NCBI RefSeq assembly: GCF_033568475.1
Contig: NC_133123.1
Span: 24,104,622 to 24,168,621 of the forward strand
Length of the DNA stretch: 64,000 nt
Reading direction: 5' to 3'
DNA from: Henckelia pumila
Lineage: Eukaryota; Streptophyta; Magnoliopsida; Lamiales; Gesneriaceae
In this document: positions 1-12,028 of the stretch, in pieces
Layout: each line of letters opens with the position of its first letter
How positions within the stretch are numbered: the stretch's first letter is position 1
Position numbers and translations under genes: made by a program
The notes under the pieces: generated by a model
What the model was told of the DNA's origin: nothing
The model's database searches: none
What the model saw: only the letters and a program-made list of their open reading frames with translations

Positions 1-232
1 TTGACACTGTCACAACAAGGATAACGTCATATATACTATAAACTAGTTGTCGCCACACATTGTGTGTGATATAATATATTAATATTTAAAAAAAATTATT
101 TTAAAATATATAATGCAAATATGATATTTTCATGAGTGGTATGATTTAATAATGTGACATGATGCAATTTTCTTCTTCTTTTTCCTTGTTCTTGTTTTTA
201 TGCACAGCATTTCTTTCACAAAGATAGTCTTT

Positions 233-276
233 CGTGTGTGTGTGTATATATATATATATATTTGTGTGTGTGTGTG
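233..276. repeat. Compound TG/TA microsatellite
   Basis: A run of GT dinucleotides, then TA dinucleotides, then GT again, followed by a T tract. Short open frames across it on both strands only translate the repeat. Nothing else is recognised in 1-373. Confidence 0.9.
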
Positions 277-373
277 TTTTCTTTTTTTTTTTTTGGAACC
301 TAAAATAAACCCATATTTATTAGTGGACGGTTGTAACAAAGGGAAAATGTGCAATTGTAATAAGAAGATTATG

Positions 374-459
374 AGTAGGGATGGGCATTTAGTGTCGGGT
401 ATCGGGTACCCGACTCAGGTCGATTAGTTTTTTCAAAAAGTCCGACGCCCACCCCTAAA
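374..459. mobile_element. Very short hAT-like TIR element remnant
   Basis: The segment starts TAGGGATGGGCA and ends with the inverted match TGCCCACCCCTA-like sequence, with CGGGTATCGGGTACCCGAC inside. These ends resemble the larger hAT-type MITEs at 4242, 13029 and 40102. No clear 8-bp duplication is visible, so this is a probable internally deleted relative. Confidence 0.4.
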
Positions 460-1454
460 GTAATAGTAAATAATAATGCCAAATATTATTAACAAGTTCT
501 TTATCTTTACTTCTAAAATATATGCAGCATAGTATTGAAAAGGGTAAAAAAAAATTAGAGCAAAACAAGATCATTTTTGAGGATTAGTTCTCACTTGAGA
601 GGATTACAGAGTAACAATCATGCTCATGAAGGAGCAGAAGTAGAATAATCAGATGGGGGAAGCCTAAGCATCATCTCATATAGATAGCAGACACAATCCT
701 TCAGTTCTAGCTTGTAGCATCAGCCTCATCCAAATATATAAAGATTTCTTTCAATTTTAAGCTGTGATTATTCATTTCACAGGCAATTCACTAAATAAAG
801 ACATTGTTATCGGGGGAAATGCAAGCTTTTTTATGAGTTTGGTTAACAAGAAAAAAGTAAAAAACCCGAGAAACCAACAGTGTCGATTCAAATTTACTAT
901 CACAATTAAAGTAAATATACCATGACAAGTGATTTGTCCAAGTTTTAGCTCAGATAGGACACCCGACAAGCTAGACAAGGAGCTTCATAATCTTTCATAG
1001 GACACAACAAATCAATGCATGTGCTGTACAGTTTCTAAGCACACTTTTTATAAGGCCAAGTAAAAAGAGAGGTTTGTGTTGGGAATCCTATTCAAAAGCA
1101 TCCATTAGGTGTTGCCTCAAATTTATTCTTCAAGATAATTACTCAACAGTAAAATCTGCTCTAGGAAAGTGAGCATAAAAGGGGAGTGTTTTACATCATC
1201 TTATCTTCTAAAAAAAGAGAAAATATCTTTCCAACAAATGTATCTTACAGACAATTAAACCAGAAATAAAAAAGTGAAACCTATCGAACTTTTAAGAAAA
1301 GAAAGTTAGATAGCAATCATACTCGGCGTCGCGAATTCAACTCTTGAACATGGATATGCCTTGTTTATTGTTTGATGACCTCTGATATCTCCACTTCACA
1401 AGAATATTGGAATCAACCATCTTTCCTGGTTGAAATAATAAATATTCTAAATTC
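460..1454. other. Intergenic DNA without recognised features
   Basis: AT-rich sequence with no convincing reading frame, RNA gene or repeat boundary. The short frames here look random. Confidence 0.5.
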
Positions 1455-2003
1455 TAGGGGTGTACAGAAAAGAACCAATCTGAAACAATGATTGCCAAAA
1501 CCAAGAAAACCCAAAAATTTCAGTTCAAGTTACAGTTTGGGAATTCGAAACTGTTGAGTAAATCGAAACTGAACCGTGAACTTTTTTCTTTGTTTCAAAA
1601 GAGGGAAAAATATCGAACCGAACTCACAAAAAGCAAACTGACTCAAACCTGAATCAAAAGCCGAAATTTTTTATTTTTGTATACAACATTTTATTATCTC
1701 ATTGTTTAAAGAGAAGCTGTCAAAATTTCCCTACCAATGTTCAATTTTTTACTTAAAATAAACAGAAATATTGAAAAAGCAAATAATAATGATGACAACA
1801 ATAATAAGATTTCGGTTTAAAACTTGAAAAAAAGCCGAAAAAATAACAATAAGATTTTGGCTTAAACTGAAATCAAACTGCATATTTTGGTACTGCTCAT
1901 TAATGAACGAATACAGTTCCATTCGGTTTGAAAAGTTCCCACAACCATGGGTTCGATTCATACAAGACCGAAATAGAGTGAACAGAACAGATGCACACCC
2001 ATA
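1455..2003. mobile_element. Small TIR element (hAT-like), about 550 bp
   Basis: Left end TAGGGGTGTACAG and right end, read inward, TATGGGTGTGCATCTG are inverted matches. Inside are repeated GAACCGAAC-type motifs, typical of non-autonomous plant TIR elements. Flanks CTAAATTC (left) and CTGAAATTC (right) look like a target-site duplication with one inserted base. It ends 70 bp downstream of the MED31 stop codon, so it may contribute to that gene's 3-prime end. It has no coding capacity. Confidence 0.5.
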
Positions 2004-2073
2004 CTGAAATTCACCAAGAAACAGCAAATCATAATAATTTTATTTATACTGATAGAAAGAAGAAAAGGACAAG

Positions 2074-3715
2074 TTACTTTCTCTTTCTTCTGTCAATCCC
2101 ACTGTTTCTTGGATCATTCTTTACAAAAACAGATCCTGAGCCAACACCATACTGCATTGCAGAAGGAACTTGGCTAGCAGCAGATGAAGGAACCGTAGGT
2201 GGAGGAGCAGCACTGATCATGGTTGCAGGCGGCAATGTTGGAGGAGGAACCGTTGACGGTGCACTCGTAGGTTCAGGAAGTGGCTTTGGCAGGATGTGCT
2301 TCAACCGGTTGTTTCTATGATTCTTCCAAAAGTGAAACTGCTGCCTATGCGCCAGTTCCTATAAGCTCCAAATCGACAAAAGTCATTAGGTTTGAAAGGG
2401 ATTCATTAACCGAAACAACTTACAAAAGTTTCAAGTTTTGATGGTTCATAGTCTATGTAAAGTACTGCACTGAAATACATCAAGAAAACAATCCATATAC
2501 AGATTCTGATAATACATCTGCAAAGGCCAAAGCTATGTAGGAAAAAAATGATAAGGAATTTAAAAATGCATAAAGTTAAACCTTGTTTGCAGGATGAGCC
2601 ATTGCATTTCGAAAGCTGGGAGTTTGGAGAAGCTCAAGAAAGAAGAGGCAATGCGGATACCTGTAGCATCATTGTCAGATACAAATATACCAAAGGATAT
2701 TCTAACTTATAACATCAGGGAATATAACATGTTATGATATCACAATCATGTGGGAGGAAAAATTTGCACCTAAAAGAAAGATGAAAGTTAACATAACATA
2801 TGGAGTACTTGAACTTAGAAAACATTACATAATAAACTTTAGGTACTCAGGTCTTTGCCAATATTGAAGATATTTCAGGTACCCAATGAATGCTTCATCT
2901 TCAAAATACCGATTTTGAGCCAAATCTGCATCAAAGTATGAGCACAAATCAAACACTGATAGCCAACAGAGTTATCCCCTTGCCAGATCAGTCATGGCCT
3001 GAACCAAAGAAATAAAAACAAGGCTTGAACTCTAATCAAATCGTCATTTTATAAAAGTTAAATTCCCCATATATATTCGAGACCATAGGAATTCAAGATC
3101 GGTTTTACAATAACACGGTTTTGGTTTCAATTGTAGATTCCACTTTCTAGAAACTATCATCGTACCACGAGTTCATGATTTCGATTTCCATTTTTCAAAG
3201 ACAGACTAGTTTTAGTACACAGTTCAAGTCGAGCTATATTCAGGTCTAGTGCCCTCCACCTCTTCCTTTCTATTGATTCCCAACCACAAATCACAAGTCA
3301 ATAATGAAAGCTAAACAGTAAAAGCAAGTATTCTCCACAGCCAAAATCATCTTGTATAACTAACTTTAAAAATATTTTCTTTAGCTTTTAAAAGAAAAGA
3401 GGAACAAGGAGCTCTAAAAGCCACATACAGTGGATGTAGGTGGGATTAGCAAGACATTGAACGAATTCAAGCTCGAGCAAGAAGCGCTGCCGGCCATCAT
3501 CTGGATCCTTGTATATATTCTTCAGCCTGCAAATTTTTTTAAAATGTCATCACATAATGTTAAAACTCATCTGAAACTGAACTTAAACCACACAGGAATA
3601 ACGCAATCGCACAGAATTATGAAGGGAATTAGATTGAATGCTTGGTGGGAAATTAATGAACTTACGAGGACGAAAGATTTGCTTCTTCCATGGGAGAGTC
3701 TTGAGGGGAAACCAT
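2074..3715 (-). CDS. MED31: Mediator of RNA polymerase II transcription subunit 31
   Basis: MED31 (yeast Soh1) is a small, highly conserved subunit of the Mediator middle module, which links DNA-bound activators to RNA polymerase II in the nucleus. Minus-strand exons are 3715-3666, 3526-3429, 2925-2829, 2660-2582 and 2358-2074, all with GT-AG borders and matching phases, giving 609 nt and 202 aa (Arabidopsis MED31 is about this size). The start is the first ATG of exon 1 and gives an acidic N-terminus. The conserved Soh1 core runs over roughly residues 20-115 and includes KDPDDGRQRF, NPTYIHYLAQNRYFED, LKYLQYWQRPEY and HCLFFLELLQ. A basic RNNRLKHILPKPLPEP stretch follows, then a Pro/Ala/Val-rich tail of about 75 residues as in other plants. 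Nothing looks broken. Exon borders were read by eye but agree codon by codon. Confidence 0.95.
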
Positions 3716-4233
3716 GATTTGATTAAACAAATCAAACCCTTGTCACCAAAAAAAACGAAAAACAAAAAAAAAAAACAAAAAACAAAACAAAACAAAAACA
3801 AAACAAAACAAATAGAAGAACCCTAATTTAGATGGAATTTGGGGGCATTCTCTTTTTTCTTGAAATGGGGTGCTTTACAAATTAATCTCCAACTTGGTTT
3901 AATGGAGTTAATTAAGCATATGATTACAAAGGATCTGGAAGAAAAGATTAGTTGGTGGGAGGTGTACACTATACATATGCTTGTACAATATTTTTTTTAT
4001 TAATGTGATAGAAAAATTATCGAGTGACTAAATTATAATTATAAAAATTATCGAGATATTAAAATGCGATTTAAAATCATCAGCTCCGCCTTAACTCTGC
4101 CTCCAACCTAAGAAGTAAGATATGTCCCATTGAATGTGGTGTCCAAGATAATACCAAAAACGTGAGCGATTAATGCTCAGTACGTAAAATATGTGTATAC
4201 AAACGATATGATGCATGCAAGTGATATGATTGG
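3716..4233. other. Upstream region of MED31
   Basis: Promoter and 5-prime flank of MED31, with an A-rich block of AAAAC repeats at 3748-3812 that probably lies in the transcribed leader. No defined element boundary was found. Confidence 0.5.
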
Positions 4234-4241
4234 GTAACTGG

Positions 4242-7200
4242 TAGGGATGGCAATGGGTCGTGTAACGCCCAGAAATTCGTTACGTAAATCCGCATGCATA
4301 ACTAGGAGATTTAATAATTTTAAAATAATGTGAAAATGTGTTAAATTGCTTTTATGGGATATTATGTGAATTATGTGATTTAGTTGCATGTTTTAAATAT
4401 TATTGCGGCATTTAAACCGCTAGGTTTTAATTTATGAGTTTAATTGAGAAAGTTATTTTATGATCGCGTAAGCGGGACCGTGGACGGACGAGATGTTAGT
4501 TTTCATCCAAAATATTTTATGAGATTTTTATGAGCCTTAAAATATTATTTTATGGTAAGATTTTTAAAAAATTATGGTATTTATATATATGTATATTTAT
4601 ATGTCCGTTTTTACCCAAAATAAGTCATTTTAATGACTGTTATTAACCTTTAAAAATCCTTTTATTTTGTGTTTCGGGATTTAAGGTTAAATATCAGATT
4701 TATGATTGTGTTTAAGAGTTTTAAGTTATTTAATTAGTTTAATAATTAGTTATTATCCTAAACTTGTTTTTATTAAAGAATTAACCTAAACCCTACCCCT
4801 TAACCTACGTAAAAACCTTCTAGCCGCCTCCCTCATCCTTCTTCCCCATCTCTCACGTTCTCTGGCAGAGAACTCATCCACCATAGCCGAGCTTTAAAGG
4901 TTTTTTATTTTAGTTTGGAGATCCGTTCGTCCCGGAGGGCCTTGCGCGCGACATAAGCATTATTTCTTGCTAATAATTATCAAGGCACGTTTGAATCCTT
5001 TTCTGAACACCATTTAAATCATATTATTTTGATTTTAGCATGAAAATTATGATCTTGCATGATGTATGTGGTTTTAATGAAGAACATTCATGAACATGCA
5101 TAGAACCTACGTTTTCAAGGTTTATGAATCAATTTTCTCACGTTTTTCTGTCATGGATTGTTCTAGCTTGCTGACCAACGGGTTGAGGGTTGATATAGGG
5201 TTCCTAGGGTCGTGGTTGGATGATGTTTCAGTGGCTTTAGTCGTTGGTTTGGGCTAGGTTCATGCTGGACACGGGTTTAGACGCAAACTGAGCGGTTTGC
5301 GTGCGAGGGCTCGTTCTAGGTCCACAGGACGAGTTTTAGGTTGGTTCCAGTTGAGTTATAACCCCAAGACCTTTTTAAGGTTTTCCAGGTGGTTCTCCAT
5401 CCGGTGGTGGCCGGATATGGGCGTTCGAACGGCCGAAAGTCAGCAGTCGCGTTCTGCACGTACAGCAGCAGAGAGGCTCTGTTCTTTTGGTTCGTTATCC
5501 TTCTACAGGGCTCGGTTGAAGGTCAAATTTGTTGGGTTAGAACCGTCTGGGTGTTGGCTAAGTATGGGAGGTGGTTTCACGGCCAAAGGTGGCCTGAGCA
5601 GGCGGCACGATCAGATTTTCTGAAGACGCTTAGGGCTGCCTCGAGTTGGGCTTAGGGAGAGGTAAGCTAGGGTTGTGTCTGGTGTTTTTCCGGATCTGGG
5701 TTATATTAGTTGGGCTCGGGTATTTTTATTTTAAATTAAATAAGATATTAAGTTAATAATTAATGGGTTTGGGCTTGACTTAGTTAATTAATTAGACTAA
5801 TTTAATATTAAGTATGAGATTAAATAATTAATAAAATGAGCCCACTAATTTGTCATGGGCCGCGTGATCCATGAGAATTATTTGGCCAAGTTGTGTCGAG
5901 TTTAGAAATTTTATCGGTCTAATTTATAAGTTAATGGTTAGTTAAGAATTTTATAAATTTAATTTTAAGTTAATTAGTTAATGGGCTTAAATTACGTTTT
6001 TAAGTGAGCCCATTAGTTCTCATGGGCCTGGGGGCCCATGAAGCTTAATGGGCCAGGTCAGGTTGGGCTTTTGGGTTTTTGAGCCAGTCTAGGAATTTTT
6101 TAGTTTAAGTCTAATGGTCAGCATCTCGAACAAGTCCTTGGAAAAATAAATGAACCGTAAATATATATTTAATTCATGCATGTATTTTATTAGTTATATA
6201 AGTATGATTTTTAAGAAAATAAATTAAGTATATATTTACGGGCAAATTTTCATGGAATAAAGAAATAAATGAGAATTTTTAAGTTCATGCATCATTAAGA
6301 ATTTTCATGATAAGTTTAAGAGCATGTTATGAAAAATATTTTTTATGGAAGTTGAAGTGAAGGTGGAAAGTGATGTGGTTAGAGGCCGGGATACCTGGGC
6401 CCGGTGACCTTCCTAATGATGTATAAGTATGATGAGCTTATGGATCCAGCTGAGATGGCTGGTGAATTGGCAGCACAGTGGTGGAAACCCCATCACCGCG
6501 TACGTTGGTTTATAGATTGATCAATCGCTCAGTATGATGTCACCGACATGGATACGACCTGTTGAGAACTAAGAAATCATAATATGTTATTTTTACGAAA
6601 ATTATAAAGTATGATGAATTATGTTATAGCATGATGATTTAGCAGTATGATTATTTATTTATGTTTATATGCATATAATTTTAAGATCATGCACGTATAA
6701 TTATTATTCACGTATTTTATATGATGTGTGCTTGTGTGTGTGGTTTAATTTTGTTATGTAAGGATAGAACGTGCTGAGCCTCTAGGCTCACTAGATTTAA
6801 ATGGTGCAGGTGAGCAAAATGTCAATAAAGATAATGTGTTCTCGACTGGCGGCGAGGGCGTATGAGTTTCCAGGCGGCTAGAACCCGTGACCATCGCTCA
6901 ATTATGATATTTATGTTGAGATTTAAAATACATATTTTCGCACACGTTTCATTATTTTTAGATTTTTGAGAGTATGCTTGGATTTTAGATTTAATTAATT
7001 ATTTATTTTTAGTTTGCATGGATTTTTGTGTAGGAAGTATTAATTAGGAATTTTATTATGAATTTTTATGAAATATTATTTAGTAATTAATTTTAAGTAT
7101 TTTAATTGAATGTGTATACTTTTATTGTGTATTTATATTAAATTTAATAAAGTTATTTTTAAGTTCGATATATATATTTATATTTATTATTTTATAGTTA

Positions 7201-7879
7201 GAGAGTTTTTAATGAAAAAAAAATCAATAGAAATTTTAGGACGTTTCAGGTCGGGTCTAAACCCGGCCCTGCATTGAACCCGATCCGGTGGGGCGGGTTT
7301 AGACCCGGCCAAGCGGGTCCACATGCGGGTCCGGGGCAGTTCCCGGGTTTGGCCTGATCCGCCCCGCCAAAAATATATATATTAAATATATTTTAATATA
7401 AATATAAAATATAAAATATACATGTATACATATTAATAATAAATAATTATATTGGGGTCAAAAATATATAATTATATTATTTATATTACATAATCAATAT
7501 TTTATCCCTAATTTGAGTTTATAATATTTTTGGATTTAAATAATTTTAATATATTATGATATTTTTTAATATAAAAATATATTATTATGATTTTTATTTT
7601 GTTATTAATTATTAATTAAATAAAAAAATTATATATTTTAACTTGTAGGATATTTTTTTGTCCTAAATATTATTAATATAAATTTAAAAAATAAATTTAA
7701 TGTTGATTTCTTAATTTTTTAACTTATTTAATTTTTTATTTAATAAATTTTAAATTATATTTAATTTGGCGGGTCCAACGGATCTAACCCGTATTGGATC
7801 CGCCGGGCGGGGCGGGGCGGGTCCACGGGTTGGCGGGCGGGTTTCGGGTTTGCCCGAACCCGCCCCGTTGCCATCCCTA
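4242..7879. mobile_element. hAT-type non-autonomous element carrying a nested solo LTR
   Basis: The element begins TAGGGATGGCAATGGG and ends GTTGCCATCCCTA, and is flanked by a perfect 8-bp duplication GTAACTGG (4234-4241 and 7880-7887), the hAT signature. Without the inner LTR and its 5-bp duplication it is about 645 bp: GC-rich ends (CGGGTC / ACCCG runs) and a very AT-rich middle. No transposase is encoded. Related ends occur at 13029-13705 and 40102-40801. Confidence 0.85.
4261..7248. mobile_element. Solo LTR, about 3 kb (probably Ty3/gypsy)
   Basis: The sequence starts TGTAACGCCC and ends ACGTTTCA (TG...CA) and is flanked by a perfect 5-bp duplication GGTCG (4256-4260 and 7249-7253). No gag-pol lies between, so this is a solo LTR left by LTR-LTR recombination. 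Its length and the TGTAACGCCC start fit the long LTRs of Ty3/gypsy chromoviruses such as Tekay/Del, but the lineage is inferred. Frames of about 100 aa near 5297-5655 lie inside the LTR and resemble no known protein. Confidence 0.8.
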
Positions 7880-7887
7880 GTAACTGG

Positions 7888-8145
7888 TCAACTATATCAA
7901 TCTTGCTTAGACTAGGTGTCATTAGTGAGTAGTATCATCTGAGGTCCAATCTGTTGGGTATCTCACACACTCGTCTAGATCATCGTAGGCTCGATCTCAA
8001 TCATAAAGCTTCTGGTGTCAGATCATATAACAAGAGTGTAGGACCGAGCGACCCTATTAGAACGGTTATCTTGAACGAGATACAAGCTCAACATGAAATA
8101 TGCACATGCATATATCATCATATGTATAAAAGCAATAAAACATAT
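7888..8145. other. Intergenic DNA, possibly old repeat
   Basis: This stretch continues the sequence before 4234 once the hAT insertion is removed. It may be part of an old dispersed repeat, but no boundaries could be set and no gene is present. Confidence 0.4.
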
Positions 8146-8153
8146 ATTATGAC

Positions 8154-8871
8154 CAGGGGCGTAGCTAGGAAATTTTTATTTAGTGGGCGAAATCAGATTT
8201 GTAGTCTGAATGTTAAACCTAATAAATAATACAATTTCAATTAAATATAAAGTTGTTATATCAAACCTAGAATATCTAATATTAATTTTAAATTATTCTT
8301 TCAAAAATAAACTAAAACTCATATAAAATGTGTCCTAATAATTTTATAATTTAATTTATAAATATGAATAAATATAAACAATATGTTAAAAATGAAATAT
8401 GACCAATTTATACAAAAAAATACATTTAAAAATTGAACTTACACACCCACACACATATATATATATATGTATATATATGTATATGTATTTAGAACAAAGG
8501 CACATCAGATTTTATTTATTCTTGTGAGAATTCCTTCTATAATTCATATTAAATAGATATTATCCTTCAAATTCAACTATTTTTCACAATAAAAATAAAA
8601 ATAACATATAAAAATTGAGTAAAAAATATCATACAAAAAATTGTTTTACATTTGTAACTTTAATTTATATAGTAAGCAGTCGGTAGGGACAGTGGACATG
8701 ACCAGGGCACTAATGATAGTATAATTCTTTTTTTTGTCTATGCATGTGAAGTGAAACCCACAAACACTGGGCCATAAGGTTTTATAGTTTGGGCTGGACA
8801 TGTAAAATATTTTGAGGTAATTTCGATATTCGATGCAATTTGTACTAAAAAAAAAAAGAGCTTCGCCCTTG
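8154..8871. mobile_element. hAT-like non-autonomous element (CAGGGGCG termini)
   Basis: Left end CAGGGGCGTAGC and right end, read inward, CAAGGGCGAAGC form TIRs. The flanks ATTATGAC (8146-8153) and ATCATGAC (8872-8879) match at 7 of 8 positions, which fits a hAT duplication. The interior is AT-rich with a TA/GTATATA tract at 8455-8485 and no coding. The ends resemble those of the decayed hAT element at 45187. Confidence 0.7.
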
Positions 8872-8879
8872 ATCATGAC

Positions 8880-10310
8880 ACATAAATACAACATATAAAC
8901 ATGCATACGCGCTGGATATTTCAGCCGATACTTACATACCTCTACTAAATAGGTCAAGTGCAATAAAAGTCTAGGGTCCAAGCCTACATTCATGTGATTA
9001 TCATATGACTAACATTGATCTAAATTTTTTAACTAAGCTAATTGATACCCCAATAACTGTTAGAGATCTCAAACTATACTTGCGTTTGTCATCGGTCGAC
9101 TGGTGTCGAATGCCTCAACTCGTAGGCACAACTTCGTTATGAACTATACATGCTTCCGATTAATTCAGTTCTTAACTACACTTCGGATGGTTCAAAGCTA
9201 AATTCCTTGGTTCATAACTCAATTTAACACTTGATTTGCTAAGTAATAATCCCTTAATTATTTTTAACATTTTATTACTTAAAATGGTACTCGTGTAACT
9301 ATAAAAATGAAATAATATTTTTATAAGTCGAATCTAAATTGTCCCATAAAAGTTTTTGTGAACTTTAATAAAAATATATATAGATACATAGATGTTGAAC
9401 ATAACCACAAAAAAAAATGCGGATTAGAGATCGACAAATCAATCTCTAATAAAAAAAATAGAGATGCATATATTTAAGAAATTTTTTTAAAATTATTTTA
9501 TAAGTTGAGTTCATGTTAAATAAAAGTAATACCATAATTGAATTCAAAGATTCATAATTAATTTGTACAAGTGGAGTCGATGAAAATATATAGACTCCAA
9601 TCACCCCACATCACTAAATTAAATTTGATAATCTTACCATTTAATAAAGGCTAAACCCTTTACAGTAACTGATTTGGTAATTTATGTTTGTAGACTAAAA
9701 TACTTTTCAATTTTATTTATTAAAATAATTGAATGACAATATGGTAATTTACATGACCCATTTTAAATTCAACTTCTTATCTCAAGCCCATGTTCTCTCC
9801 ACTTTTTCTATCATCTTTTACTTTTTATACATTATATTTCACACCCAACATGTGCGTGTGTAGCTAGTTACATATTATTGTTAAGATAGCATCCTCGTGT
9901 TATCATCTATTCAATCTATTTTATAATAATTTTTTTACTTTAGGGTGATATAGTTATTTAAAAATTAAAAAATATAAAATAAAATGAAAATAATCAGTGA
10001 GATATAATAATTATAAATAAACTACAAATTCACCACAACAAATTTTTTTGTTTTTTTAATTAAATGTAGGTTGTATTTATATTATCAAAAGAATATTTTT
10101 AGTTTATCAAAAAAATTCATCACAATTCAAAATAGTTACTGTAAACTCATCATGTATTACTCGTTCCATCTCAAATAAATGGACTTACTTATTTTGTGGC
10201 ATATGTTAACAATGATATATTAGTAAATAAAAAAATACAAATAAATATAAAAAAATAGATTATATATTTTAGATAAACGTGGATAATTGAGATAGAGCTA
10301 ATATGATATA
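8880..10310. other. Intergenic AT-rich DNA
   Basis: No gene, RNA or complete mobile element could be supported. It is probably old, decayed repeat sequence. Confidence 0.45.
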
Positions 10311-10313
10311 TTA

Positions 10314-10911
10314 GGGCATCCGCGATGCTATCTAATTATTAACACAATAACACTCTCCACATCATCAAAAGTCATGGGTCCCACTGTTAATAACACATCA
10401 TTTTTTTCACCCACAATCCTATTAACATTAACACTCATTATTTATGGGTCCCACATTCAACTTAATAATATAAAATTATTTTATATTATATAAAATCATT
10501 TTCTTTACATTTTATAATATATTTACATTTATAATTATTACTTAAAATTATAATATTAGTTTTTTGGTTTTAATTTTATTAATTTAAAATTAATAATATT
10601 ATTATTTTAATATATTATTTAATTCAAATATAAAAATTAAATTGCAATGTTTTTAGTACAAAATTAAATTGCAATTAAATATATAATAAAAATACAAAAG
10701 GAATACATTAAAAAACCATCTACATATTTCAAAAAATAATACAATTAAAAAAAAAAAAAAATGGGAACAACCTGTGGGACCCACACACTAATATAAAAAA
10801 TAAAAAAATTGAGAGAGGGACGTTCATAACATTGAACGTCCCCTTTCTCTCTCCATTATTAATTTCCCCCCACAATGGGAAATAATGGAGAGAGAATGTT
10901 TGTTGATGCTC
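10314..10911. mobile_element. PIF/Harbinger-type MITE, 598 bp
   Basis: TIRs GGGCATCCGCGATGC (left) and GAGCATCAACAAACA (right, read inward) are flanked by a TTA duplication (10311-10313 and 10912-10914), the PIF/Harbinger signature. The first ~150 bp (including CTCCACATCATCAAAA and TCATGGGTCCCACTGTT) nearly match the left end of the larger Harbinger element at 41613. This copy is therefore a deletion derivative of the same family. The interior is AT-rich and non-coding. Confidence 0.85.
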
Positions 10912-10914
10912 TTA

Positions 10915-11398
10915 TAGATTCTAGTGGAACTATAAATCTACTTTGTTTGCTTGGTAATTTTCAGATCATCCACTTGTAGTTTGGAATTAATTTTTGAACC
11001 AAAATAAAATATCCGTCTCAAAAAAATGACTTTTAACATCGTTTCATAAAAGTTTTTGTTTCTTTTATATCTTTCCCTAATTCTTCACGAAAGCTTGCTT
11101 GAGAAAGTAACCAAAAGGCAAAACAACCACCTCTTTACAAATCTTCGTTTACAAACCTCAATAAATGTCCAACACAAAAAACAAAAACTCTTATGAGACA
11201 GTCTCAAAAGTCATTTTTTTAGATAAGTCTCTTATATGAGTTATCCATTAAAAAATATTACATTTTATGCTAAAAATATTACTTATTATTATAAATATGG
11301 GTATAGTTGACTTTGTCTCACAGATAAAACGTTTCATAGGAGTTTTCTCCTAACAAAATTCAAGTATCATTCAAATCGGTCGATGAGATGTTACCATA
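10915..11398. other. Intergenic DNA
   Basis: No gene or bounded repeat was recognised in this AT-rich stretch. Confidence 0.45.
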
Positions 11399-11407
11399 GG
11401 TTTTACC

Positions 11408-11631
11408 GAAAATTTCGAACCTACCCATGGGCCATGGGATATTACCCCATGAGTGGTGTGGAGTGCTGTGATTGGTCTAAATTATGTGAACCCCACATGA
11501 TTTATGTGAGGCCCACATGATTGGACCAATCAAATACTTCCACATCTACCCATGGGGCAATCATGTGGGGTCCACATTATTGGACCAATCAAATACTTCC
11601 ACACCTACCCATGGGTAGGTTCGAAGTTACC
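11408..11631. mobile_element. Mutator-type foldback MITE, 224 bp
   Basis: TIRs are GAAAATTTCGAACCTACCCA (left) and GGTAACTTCGAACCTACCCA (right, read inward). A perfect 9-bp duplication GGTTTTACC flanks it (11399-11407 and 11632-11640), as expected for Mutator-like transposition. Inside, a unit of about 58 bp containing TTGGACCAATCAAATACTTC occurs twice in direct orientation. Confidence 0.8.
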
Positions 11632-12028
11632 GGTTTTACCCCCACACAGATCCAATAGTCATCATTGGCTCAAAGCATTTGTGTCATCGACACCACGTGA
11701 AAAAATAAAAAAAAAAATCGGGCCAAAACATAAATCCATGATGAAATATTATAGAACAAGTACATATGACATAATGCTTTTTTTTTTTTTGAACAGCATA
11801 TGACATAATGTTAAATGGCTCAAAGAGGACAGACAAGATCTGCTGCAAAATTTCCAGGAGATTTCATAAGCTAACACACAACCCTCTCCAAGAGGGTCAA
11901 AGACCAAGTATAAATAATTCAAATTGTAGAGGAACTAAGATCTATGAAATGAAGCTACTTGCAAAGGAGTCTAAAAACCAAAGAGACCACTGGTTTCTTT
12001 CGCTGGAAATGCCCGAAACTCAGAGAGC

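Noticed and set aside
5297-5655. 108- and 88-codon frames
   Set aside because: They lie inside the 3-kb solo LTR and resemble no protein.
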